Below are positions 57,280 to 64,000 of a DNA stretch of 64,000 bases, piece after piece. The stretch comes from Peribacillus sp. FSL P2-0133 (GTDB lineage Bacteria > Bacillota > Bacilli > Bacillales > DSM-1321): contig NZ_CP150254.1 of NCBI RefSeq assembly GCF_037975445.1, positions 4,338,001 through 4,402,000 of the forward strand, in the 5' to 3' direction. Each line of letters begins with the position of its first letter. Position 1 is the first letter of the stretch. Both the position numbers and the translations under genes were made by a program. Below the pieces are notes generated by a model. The model had not been told where the DNA came from, searched no databases, and saw only the letters and a list, made by a program, of their open reading frames with translations.

Positions 57280-58024
57280 ACTTTTCACCGAATAAGTTAT
57301 AAATATTTTCTCTCTTGATCTCCAGTTGCTTAAGAATGAATTGCTTAACAAAATCATTGGCTGGCTGATTGATGATTTCTTGTGGTGATCCAAATTGAGA
57401 AATATTCCCTTGATTAATGATCAATATTTTATCGGACATCGTCAAAGCCTCTTCCGGGTCATGTGTCACTATAATCGTCGTCAGCTTATATTCCCGGGCA
57501 ATGGATTTGATGCGTTCCTTTATCGATTCCTTGATCACACCATCCAAAGCACTCAGTGGCTCATCAAGTAATAAGATCTTCGGTTTCATTACAAGAGTCC
57601 TTGCGATCGAAACCCTTTGTTTCTGACCCCCGGATAATTCGCTGATCCTTTTTTTCAAATGCGGTGTCAATTCCAGGAAATCGATGTATTCCTGTAGCTC
57701 TTCCTTGGAAACGGATCCCTTCCTGTTCCTCAATCCATAAACGATATTTTCATAGGCGTTTAAATGAGGGAAAAGAGCGTAATCCTGGAAAACGATATTA
57801 AATCCCCGGTCTTTCATGGGCACGTTACTCAAATCGACATCATTGAAAATGATTTTTCCATGATTGATACCCGTCAAGCCCAAAATTATATGTAATAAAG
57901 TAGTTTTGCCGCTTCCACTTGGTCCTAATAGTGAAACGATCTCCCCCGTTTTAATTTCAAGATTTATATTATCCAAAACTGATTTTCCATCGAATTGCTT
58001 GCTAATATTTTGTAATTTTAGCAA
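57272..58024 (-). CDS. phnT: 2-aminoethylphosphonate ABC transporter ATP-binding protein
   Basis: This 250-aa ATPase has Walker A GPSGSGKTT near residue 35, signature LSGGQKQR, Walker B LLLDEPLSALDG and VTHDPEEA. The start appears to be a TTG at 58024 with AAGGAGG eight bases upstream; a GTG nine bases earlier lies inside that site. It is the first gene of the phnT-U-S-W-X operon, which faces a DeoR regulator divergently. Confidence 0.9.
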   Translation of the reverse strand: MLKLQNISKQFDGKSVLDNINLEIKTGEIVSLLGPSGSGKTTLLHIILGLTGINHGKIIFNDVDLSNVPMKDRGFNIVFQDYALFPHLNAYENIVYGLRNRKGSVSKEELQEYIDFLELTPHLKKRISELSGGQKQRVSIARTLVMKPKILLLDEPLSALDGVIKESIKERIKSIAREYKLTTIIVTHDPEEALTMSDKILIINQGNISQFGSPQEIINQPANDFVKQFILKQLEIKRENIYNLFGEKYA

Positions 58025-58252
58025 ACCGTTCACCTCCTTTAATACACCCTTAGTATAAAAGTCATTTGTAAAACGAATTTGAGATTTTTGTAAATACTAT
58101 GTAAATATTGAACACTTCTTTACTAACTTCATACTAACTTTTGACCAACTAGTGATATTTTTATCATCTACTTATTGAATATATTCATGGTACACAGTAC
58201 ACTTAAAATGAATATCAGGAAGAAAGATATGAAGAATAGGCGGGTGAAACTT
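58025..58252. promoter_or_regulatory. Divergent control region of the aminoethylphosphonate operon
   Basis: 228 bases between phnT and the DeoR gene. It contains two TACTAACTT direct repeats about ten bases apart (near 58122-58140), then TTTTGACCAACTAG. These could be the regulator's operator; promoters were not assigned with confidence. Confidence 0.4.
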
Positions 58253-59011
58253 ATGCTTCCTCTTGAAAGGCAAAAGAAGATCATCGAGTTATTAACGATT
58301 AGAAAAGTTATGAAAATTGCCGAGCTTACTGAAGAACTGCAAGTTTCCATCGAAACCATCAGAAGGGATATGAACCTTCTTACAAGGCAAGGAAAAATAG
58401 AAAAGATCTACGGCGGCGTTAAACTGGTTCAATCGAAGTTTGGAGAATCGACAATAGATGAACGGATGTTCAGTCAATTAGAAGAAAAGGAAACCATCGC
58501 CCAAAAATGCAGTGAGTATATTGACGATGGTGATTGCATTTATATCGATAGTGGTTCGACAACCTATCAAATCGCTAAATATATAAAACAGAAAAAGAAA
58601 CTGACCGTGATAACCAGTTCGATCCCTGTTGTAAATGAGCTCATTCATAGCGATATCGAGATCTTGATCATAGGGGGGAAAGTCAGGCAAAATGAACAAT
58701 CCATTGTTGCATTTGACTACTTATTCAACTTTAGTGAATTGAATATTTCAAAGGCATTCATTTGTGCGAGTGGCATAACCGTTGAAAAAGGCATATCCGA
58801 CTATAATTTAGAAGAAGCAAATACACGAAAAAAAATCATTGATTTATCTCAAGAAGTCTATGTTGCCGCTGACAGCTCAAAGTTCGGGAAAGACGTGACC
58901 ATCGGGATATCGTCACTGGATAAAATCGATTACATCATCACTGACGATCATGTACATAAAGATTTCATCTCTTCGTTTAAAGAGACCGACACACATTTGA
59001 TTCTTTCTTAA
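58253..59011 (+). CDS. DeoR/GlpR family transcriptional regulator
   Basis: This 252-aa protein has a DeoR helix-turn-helix (LPLERQKKIIELL, VSIETIRRDMNLL) and a C-terminal sensor of the DeoR-C type (IYIDSGSTTYQIA, VYVAADSSKFGK) that binds a sugar or organic phosphate. The start at 58253 has GGGTGA upstream. It is divergent from phnT and probably represses the 2-aminoethylphosphonate operon; an intermediate such as phosphonoacetaldehyde could be the inducer, by inference. Confidence 0.85.
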   Translation: MLPLERQKKIIELLTIRKVMKIAELTEELQVSIETIRRDMNLLTRQGKIEKIYGGVKLVQSKFGESTIDERMFSQLEEKETIAQKCSEYIDDGDCIYIDSGSTTYQIAKYIKQKKKLTVITSSIPVVNELIHSDIEILIIGGKVRQNEQSIVAFDYLFNFSELNISKAFICASGITVEKGISDYNLEEANTRKKIIDLSQEVYVAADSSKFGKDVTIGISSLDKIDYIITDDHVHKDFISSFKETDTHLILS

Positions 59012-59021
59012 AAGCAAGAAA

Positions 59022-59059
59022 AAACGGGAACTATACAGTAGTATAGTTCCCGTTTTTCA
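59022..59059 (+). terminator. Intrinsic terminator after the DeoR gene
   Basis: AAAAACGGGAACTATAC pairs perfectly with its complement around a four-base loop and ends in a T run. Confidence 0.9.
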
Positions 59060-59128
59060 GTTTGTAGCCAAAAGGGGGTCGGCGAATGCCAAATGCATTT
59101 GGAATGAAGAACGTGTTTGAACAAAGGG

Positions 59129-59259
59129 GATTGGAACGGAAGGTATGAGACTCCTGCGGGAAAAGCGTGTCCAGGGGAGACCCCGCAGGCGCAAAAGCGC
59201 CGAGGAGGCTCCCGGACCGCCCGCGGAAAGCGAGTGCCTGGAGTGGAAATCAACGTACC
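59129..59259 (+). repeat. Dispersed GC-rich element, second full copy
   Basis: 131 bp from GATTGGAACGG to AAATCAACGTACC with the core GCAGGCGCAAAAGCGCC and GAGGAGGCTCCCGG. It is homologous to 39463-39590 and, in reverse, to the paired copies near 39 kb. Codon frames through it have no ribosome site, so they are not genes. Confidence 0.88.
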
Positions 59260-59406
59260 AAATTCCTTTCTCCACAAGCTACCCGTTAATACTGCTGCAG
59301 AAAGTCCACACACATGCTTGCATTTATATCAAGATGAATTTCTCCTGGATCCCTCAATTTATAGGAATGGTTGTGCTGGATTCCCGTTTAACGGTTCCGG
59401 ACAAAT

Positions 59407-59436
59407 AAAAAATGCCCTTTCATACCAGGGCATTTT
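59407..59436 (-). terminator. Intrinsic terminator after the 59.4-59.8 kb gene
   Basis: AAAATGCCCT pairs with AGGGCATTTT around an eight- or nine-base loop, with a TTATTTG tail on the minus strand, ten bases beyond the stop. Confidence 0.8.
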
Positions 59437-59446
59437 CATGATCCAA

Positions 59447-59797
59447 TTAATTTACGAATAGATATAACTTTCTATGATATTCCACAAATGCCTGCTGGTC
59501 CTTTTCCGTGTAGTCCATCCACTTTACTTTCTTGCATCTTTCCTCTAATCTCTCATTCAGTTCATCTTCTATTTCATTCATGAAACGAATGATTTCCCCA
59601 TAAGGCATATTGAAATGACGGGCTGCGAGCCTGGGCGGAGAATGCTTTACCAGCAATCTCATGAATTGATCGACCGTGTCTGCCTTCGATGCAAGATAAT
59701 CTTCTTCGTTCACGATGAATTCATACACTTGTTTTTTGACGCCAGAAAGTCTGGTTACTTCGTCGCGCAATAAAAACTCCATTAATCTTTCGTTCAT
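59447..59797 (-). CDS. Hypothetical helical protein with HTH-like segment
   Basis: This 116-aa soluble, highly charged protein is not one I recognise. The central PPRLAARHFNMPYGEIIRFMNEIEDEL looks like a helix-turn-helix, suggesting DNA binding, but there is only one cysteine and no other motif. The start MNERLMEFLL follows a GAGGTAGAG ribosome site. A candidate promoter lies at 59873-59901, with a Zur-box-like palindrome just upstream of it. It is monocistronic. Confidence 0.7.
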   Translation of the reverse strand: MNERLMEFLLRDEVTRLSGVKKQVYEFIVNEEDYLASKADTVDQFMRLLVKHSPPRLAARHFNMPYGEIIRFMNEIEDELNERLEERCKKVKWMDYTEKDQQAFVEYHRKLYLFVN

Positions 59798-59872
59798 ATG
59801 GCTCTACCTCGAATTGGTTTATATTTAAATCCTTTTAGATATGTATGTAAAATCTATACTGCCCGATACCTC

Positions 59873-59901
59873 ATTATGACATCGTAACCGCAAGCCATCA
59901 A
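59873..59901 (-). promoter_or_regulatory. Candidate promoter of the hypothetical gene at 59.4 kb
   Basis: On the minus strand TTGATG and CATAAT are separated by 17 bases, about 75 bases upstream of the start codon. Confidence 0.5.
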
Positions 59902-59920
59902 GCACCTATTAATACACAAA

Positions 59921-59935
59921 GCGTAATAATTACGA
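59921..59935. promoter_or_regulatory. Zur-box-like palindrome
   Basis: GCGTAATAATTACGA matches the Bacillus Zur consensus TCGTAATNATTACGA at 14 of 15 positions and has a perfect CGTAAT-A-ATTACG core. It stands upstream of the -35 of the minus-strand promoter. Confidence 0.6.
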
Positions 59936-60339
59936 TTTATGATCATTTTAAGTAAAGTAACATGTACATGCCTTAAAAGTCAACGTTCGTGTTGTGTGAC
60001 ATCTCGAATCTCTAATCTCGAAATGCATATTAAGCGTCCTGTATTGGCAAAATATGTTCAAGAATGGAAAAACTCTTTATTAATTTTGTATATGTTTAAA
60101 GAATAATTTTGTTAAAATTTGATATAATAAATGTAATATTTAGTCAATTAGTATCTTTTCCTAGAATTTGCTTTTGCAAAGGGGTAGAATGAAGCTAATG
60201 ACATCTTATTTTTTCTAAATGTTTCCGAGGAGTTATAGGGTGGGTATAGCAAGTACATAGTGACAGCTGAAATGCTGTCCGACATATCGGTTGTTTTCAT
60301 TTGTTCAAAATAACAATGAAAAGAATAAGGAGTGATTTT

Positions 60340-60561
60340 TTGAAACCTTCAACAAATCGCATGTTAACCCGTATTAAATCCGTTTATATGTTCATTAGTA
60401 ATAACGGTACGGTTTCTACTCAAGAGCTTGTAGAAGAATTTGGCATCACTCCTCGAACTGTGCAGCGCGATTTAAATGTCTTAGCATACAATGACCTTGT
60501 TCAAAGCCCAAGCCGAGGCCTTTGGACTACAACAAGTAAAAAGGTGAAGATGTCATCGTAA
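60340..60561 (+). CDS. ytzE: Small DeoR-type HTH protein YtzE
   Basis: This 73-aa protein is a bare DeoR helix-turn-helix: VSTQELVEEFGITPRTVQRDLNVLAYNDLV, with no sensor domain. It matches B. subtilis YtzE closely from KPSTNRMLTRIKSVYMFI on. The start is a TTG at 60340 with AAGGAG seven bases upstream. It marks the return of conserved gene order and is followed by its own terminator. Confidence 0.88.
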   Translation: MKPSTNRMLTRIKSVYMFISNNGTVSTQELVEEFGITPRTVQRDLNVLAYNDLVQSPSRGLWTTTSKKVKMSS

Positions 60562-60603
60562 AAAGAACGACCACCCGAACAGGATCGATATGTAAAATAC
60601 TTT

Positions 60604-60628
60604 GAGGCGGACAATTTTTGTCCGCCTC
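60604..60628 (+). terminator. Intrinsic terminator after ytzE
   Basis: GAGGCGGACAA pairs with TTGTCCGCCTC around a three-base loop, followed by ATTTTTTG. Confidence 0.9.
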
Positions 60629-60646
60629 ATTTTTTGTTTCCACATA

Positions 60647-61369
60647 TCATTCAGCCGGTTGACCCGCCTTTAACTGTTCAAGTTCCTCCGCCGTCAACTC
60701 ACGGTATTCACCAAGCTCAAGTTCCTCATCAAGCTGTAAACTACCCATGGAAAGACGCTTTAGGTAGACGACACGTTTGCCAACGGCCTCAAACATCCGC
60801 TTCACCTGATGGAACTTCCCTTCCATGATCGTCAGCTCGATATCCGATGTCAGACCTGATTTTAAAATGTTCAATTCACCTGGTTTTGTTTCGTATCCAT
60901 CATCTAAGGTCACACCGTTGCGGAATGCCTCGATATCCCGTTCCGTCACTTCGCCATCAATGACCGCAAAATATGTTTTAGGGACATGTTTCTTCGGGGA
61001 AAGCAGTTGATGGGCAAGCTTTCCGTCATTCGTGATCAGCAATAAACCTTCTGTGTCCTTATCAAGACGGCCTACAGGAAATGGCTCGAAAACCGAATCT
61101 TCCGGCTCCAAGATGTCGATGACCGTTTCTTGGTAGTTGTCTTCCGTTGCCGACAATACGCCTGGCGGTTTATTCATCATTAAATAGATGAATTCCCTAT
61201 ATTCAACCCGTTCACCATGAACCGTCACGATTTCCGTATCAGGGTCCACTTGTTCCTTCGGGTCCTTGAGCAGCCTGTCATTGACCTTGACGGCTCCGGA
61301 TTTCAGGAGCTTTTTCACTTCTTTCCTGCTGCCATAACCAATATTGGATAAAATCTTATCAATTCTCAT
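60647..61369 (-). CDS. ytzG: RsuA-type pseudouridine synthase (16S rRNA), YtzG
   Basis: This 240-aa enzyme has an N-terminal S4 RNA-binding domain (RIDKILSNIGYGSRKEVKKLL) and a catalytic domain with the essential Asp103 in GRLDKDTEGLLL. The LMMNKPPG motif is typical of RsuA/RluB/E enzymes. It isomerises a uridine in rRNA, by family probably 16S U516. It is convergent with ytzE. Confidence 0.92.
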   Translation of the reverse strand: MRIDKILSNIGYGSRKEVKKLLKSGAVKVNDRLLKDPKEQVDPDTEIVTVHGERVEYREFIYLMMNKPPGVLSATEDNYQETVIDILEPEDSVFEPFPVGRLDKDTEGLLLITNDGKLAHQLLSPKKHVPKTYFAVIDGEVTERDIEAFRNGVTLDDGYETKPGELNILKSGLTSDIELTIMEGKFHQVKRMFEAVGKRVVYLKRLSMGSLQLDEELELGEYRELTAEELEQLKAGQPAE

Positions 61370-61399
61370 CGTTTCCTCCTAAAGCCTTTTCCGTAAAAA

Positions 61400-61428
61400 G
61401 CCTTGCCCACTTTAATGAAAGGCAAGGC
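61400..61428 (-). terminator. Intrinsic terminator after murJ
   Basis: GCCTTGCC pairs with GGCAAGGC, with a TTTTTACGG tail on the minus strand, about 65 bases beyond the murJ stop. Confidence 0.75.
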
Positions 61429-61492
61429 CACTATATTTTAATTTGGGGATTAACCATTCAATACCCTTTTTTATACACATCAAACTTCCAGC

Positions 61493-63094
61493 TTATAATC
61501 CTAATTTAGCTTTTAACCGATCGATCCGGGCACCGAACAAACGGTGGGCAAGTTTGCTTTTCAAGGCAAGCGCCGTATAAATGAGCGCTCCAAAAATTGC
61601 ACAAACGGCCACGATCAAAATCGCCTGGAATCGCCCTTCCGTTGTAAGCCACAGCGATAATAAACTGTTCATGCCCCATGCAGCCAGTCCCATTATCACT
61701 GAAAAAACAGAAATCAAAACAGATCGTCTGATGGTAAGGCTGTAACGATATCCAGTAAAGTAGGTAATGACATACAAATTCAGCAGCACAGCAGCCAAGT
61801 AGCCGAATGCAGTAGCATAAACGGATCCTTCCGTTTCAAACAACTTGATCAAGGGGATATTCAAGCTCAATTTGATTAAAAAGCCCACAAGCAGGCTGAG
61901 CACCGTATATTTTTGCTGATTGATCCCTTGTAAAATGGCCGCCGAAACGGAAAAAAGCGCAAACAAGATGGAAACGGGCGCATATGCCTTCAGGACGCTG
62001 ATTCCAAGTGGATCATGGCTGTAAAAGGCACTATAGATTGGATCGGCTAGCACCGACATGCCAACGACCGCCGGTATCGTAATGAACAACAAAATTTGGA
62101 AAGCTTGGTTCAGCTGGCGGTTTAACTCTTCCGAATCCTCGCTTACATATGCCTTCGTCACCGAAGGGAGAAGCGCCATTGAAAACCCGGTTGCAAGCGT
62201 CATCGGAATCAAGACAAGCTTCTGGGCATATACATTCAACACCCCAAGGGCATCTTCTGCGACATGCTGCAGCCCGATGGACGACATCGCCTTATTGAAA
62301 GACAATAAGTCCGCAAATTGAAACAATGGCATCGCGATTCCGACGAATATGAAAGGAATCGACGATAGAAATATTTCTTTATAGATCTCCTTCAGGGAAA
62401 TTTCCATCGTCCCCCGGTCTTTCTTCATCAAGCTGTCCAAATGGGGTTTTTGTTTTTTCCAATACCAAAATAACACTACTAAACCACCGACAGCCCCGAC
62501 CGTCGCCGCGAAGGTAGCCATTTGGATGGCCCTCACTAACTCTCCATCAAGGACATTCAAAACAACATACACACCGGCCAAAAGGAACACGATGCGGACA
62601 ATTTGTTCGATAACCTGAGATATCGCCGTTGGCTCCATCGCTTCATGACCTTGAAAGAAGCCGCGGATGATGCTCATGAACGGTACAAAAATCAAGGCGA
62701 AGCTGACTGCCCGTATGATCTCCGTGACCGCTTCGACATCTTCCTGCTTGACCCCAAAGACTCCAGTGAACATCGGTGCCATCGTATAGAGAATCAAAAA
62801 AGCAAGAAAACCGGTGACAACCATTAATTTCAGGCTCGATTTAAATAACTTCTCACCGACGGCGTACTCCTCGAGCGCATTATACTTCGAAATGAATTTA
62901 GAAACAGCAAGCGGCATGCCTGCCGTTGCAAAGCTAATGAAAATGGTATATGGAACGTACCCATATTGATAAAGGGTAGCCCCTTTATTCCCAACCATAT
63001 GTTCAAATGGGATGACGTAAAATAAACCAAGTACCTTGGAAATAATCGCTCCCAGCGTTAATATAAAAGCCCCTTTTAAAAACTTAGATGACAT
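61493..63094 (-). CDS. murJ: Lipid II flippase MurJ (YtgP)
   Basis: This 533-aa MOP-superfamily protein has 14 predicted helices, beginning FILTLGAIISKVLGLFYVIPF. It is the YtgP orthologue, which flips lipid II across the membrane for peptidoglycan synthesis in B. subtilis together with the alternative flippase Amj. The hydrophilic cytoplasmic loops contain several Arg/Lys residues of the family. It lies upstream of the RsuA-type gene and divergent from ytfP. Confidence 0.9.
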   Translation of the reverse strand: MSSKFLKGAFILTLGAIISKVLGLFYVIPFEHMVGNKGATLYQYGYVPYTIFISFATAGMPLAVSKFISKYNALEEYAVGEKLFKSSLKLMVVTGFLAFLILYTMAPMFTGVFGVKQEDVEAVTEIIRAVSFALIFVPFMSIIRGFFQGHEAMEPTAISQVIEQIVRIVFLLAGVYVVLNVLDGELVRAIQMATFAATVGAVGGLVVLFWYWKKQKPHLDSLMKKDRGTMEISLKEIYKEIFLSSIPFIFVGIAMPLFQFADLLSFNKAMSSIGLQHVAEDALGVLNVYAQKLVLIPMTLATGFSMALLPSVTKAYVSEDSEELNRQLNQAFQILLFITIPAVVGMSVLADPIYSAFYSHDPLGISVLKAYAPVSILFALFSVSAAILQGINQQKYTVLSLLVGFLIKLSLNIPLIKLFETEGSVYATAFGYLAAVLLNLYVITYFTGYRYSLTIRRSVLISVFSVIMGLAAWGMNSLLSLWLTTEGRFQAILIVAVCAIFGALIYTALALKSKLAHRLFGARIDRLKAKLGL

Positions 63095-63299
63095 CTAATC
63101 CCTTCCTGCCTCTGTCAGTTACGTTTCACACGCTCTTTATCTTATCATATTAAAGTATTTTTTCTATAGAAAACTACAATCAAGTTTATCGTTTTCGAAG
63201 ATAATACACAAACAAATAATTCCTTTTTTTCTACATTCGCAATCTGACGGGCTCTTGCTATATAATGAAGGGACTGAAAATGATAAAGTGGTGATCAAT

Positions 63300-64000
63300 T
63301 TGAAATATGATGTAGTGGTAATTGGCGGCGGTCCTTCCGGATTGATGGCAGCAATAGCAGCCGGGGAAAAAGGGGCCAATGTCTTGTTAGTGGATAAGGG
63401 CGAGAAGCTTGGCAGGAAGCTTGCCATCTCGGGCGGCGGACGCTGCAACGTGACGAACAGGCTCTCAATCGATGAAATCATTCAGCATATCCCTGGTAAC
63501 GGGCGATTTCTATACAGTGCTTTCTCAGAGTTCAATAATGAAGACATTATTCAATTCTTTGAAAAATTGGGCGTGGCCCTTAAAGAAGAGGACCATGGCC
63601 GGATGTTCCCTGTCAACGATAAAGCGCAAAGTGTCGTGGATGCCCTTCTGACGCGCCTGTCTAATTTAAAAGTAACGATCTATAAGAACTCTCCAGTTGC
63701 GGAAGTTCTCTATGAACATGGAAAAACAAGCGGTGTCCGGTTAAAAGATGGACAGACCATTGATACAGATGCAGTCGTGATTGCAGTCGGCGGGAAATCA
63801 GTTCCCCACACCGGTTCAACCGGCGACGGCTACGCATGGGCTAAAAAGGCGGGGCATACGATTACTGAACTGTTCCCAACTGAAGTTCCCGTACTTAGCC
63901 ATGAAACATTCATTAAAGATCGCACACTTCAAGGTCTCGCACTTCGCGATGTTTCATTGAGTGTCCTTAATCCAAAGGGCAAGGCCCTGATCACACACCA
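63300..64000 (+). CDS. ytfP: NAD(P)/FAD-dependent oxidoreductase YtfP (partial)
   Basis: The frame from a TTG at 63300 is open to the window end (about 233 residues; C-terminus outside). The FAD-binding [13 protein letters not shown] at residues 5-17 and [10 protein letters not shown] near 46 identify the HI0933/BaiN family of flavoprotein reductases. The ribosome site GTGGTGA is weak but only the TTG is well placed. A -10-like TATAAT sits at 63261-63266. The function is unknown in B. subtilis. Confidence 0.88.
   Translation, partial: MKYDVVVIGGGPSGLMAAIAAGEKGANVLLVDKGEKLGRKLAISGGGRCNVTNRLSIDEIIQHIPGNGRFLYSAFSEFNNEDIIQFFEKLGVALKEEDHGRMFPVNDKAQSVVDALLTRLSNLKVTIYKNSPVAEVLYEHGKTSGVRLKDGQTIDTDAVVIAVGGKSVPHTGSTGDGYAWAKKAGHTITELFPTEVPVLSHETFIKDRTLQGLALRDVSLSVLNPKGKALITH

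Larger units (their letters stand above)
59798..60339. other. 540-base interval between a hypothetical gene and ytzE
   Basis: Contains the promoter at 59873-59901 and Zur-like palindrome at 59921-59935 for the minus-strand gene. A GACAGC/GCTGTC hairpin lies near 60262-60278 upstream of ytzE. No gene found. Confidence 0.5.

Noticed and set aside
59008..59461. Several overlapping frames of 72-114 codons on both strands
   Set aside because: All arise from the GC-rich dispersed element and flanking terminators; no ribosome sites or protein similarity.
60262..60278. GACAGC/GCTGTC hairpin upstream of ytzE as a terminator
   Set aside because: No T run follows on either strand; at most a leader structure.
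1..64000. CRISPR arrays, tRNA/rRNA genes, transposases and phage genes
   Set aside because: None seen. The 21-bp arrays lack unique spacers, so they are not CRISPR.

Overview
The window looks like chromosome from a Bacillaceae member with moderate-to-low GC, most likely the Peribacillus (Bacillus simplex) group. That placement is an inference from protein similarity, gene order and Bacillus-type Shine-Dalgarno sites; no rRNA is present to test it. The left end follows the Bacillus subtilis yt region: ytoP (cut by the window edge), ytzB, ytnP, trmB, ytzH, ytmP, ytlR, ytlQ and ytlP/thpR, then mntH, dat and pepV. The right end resumes familiar order with ytzE, an rsuA-type pseudouridine synthase (ytzG), murJ/ytgP and ytfP (cut by the edge). 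The stretch from about 11 to 60 kb between pepV and ytzE reads as a lineage-specific accessory block.

From 11 to 26 kb the block holds a MATE exporter, an SDR oxidoreductase, a DedA protein, signal peptidase I, a DUF1992 protein, a secreted transglycosylase-like protein with four C-terminal repeats, two small membrane proteins (one apparently frameshifted), a hemD plus cobA-hemD fusion pair for precorrin-2/siroheme synthesis, an Rrf2 regulator with a FrnE-type DsbA protein, and a permease/TIGR03943 pair behind a near-perfect Zur box.

From 27 to 39 kb, on the minus strand, lies a complete C-P lyase system: a GntR/UTRA regulator, phnG-H-I-J-K-M-L, and the transporter phnD-C-E-E. phnP and phnN are absent. 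A PHP-domain protein lies immediately upstream and probably replaces PhnP. From 52.7 to 59 kb is a second phosphonate route: phnX and phnW for 2-aminoethylphosphonate, a dedicated ABC transporter (phnS, fused permease, phnT), and a divergent DeoR regulator.

Between the two phosphonate systems are guaC with a promoter and PurR boxes, yjdM, a BceRS-BceAB-type peptide-antibiotic detoxification module, a Fur-boxed ferredoxin-NADP reductase (ycgT-like), and a PucR regulator, Ald-like dehydrogenase and APC permease group.

Repeats stand out. Two separate tandem arrays share a 21-bp unit, and a 130-bp GC-rich dispersed element occurs in several copies, two of them inside a 170-bp direct duplication. 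I saw no tRNA, rRNA, CRISPR array, transposase or phage gene. Most operon ends carry a recognisable intrinsic terminator.
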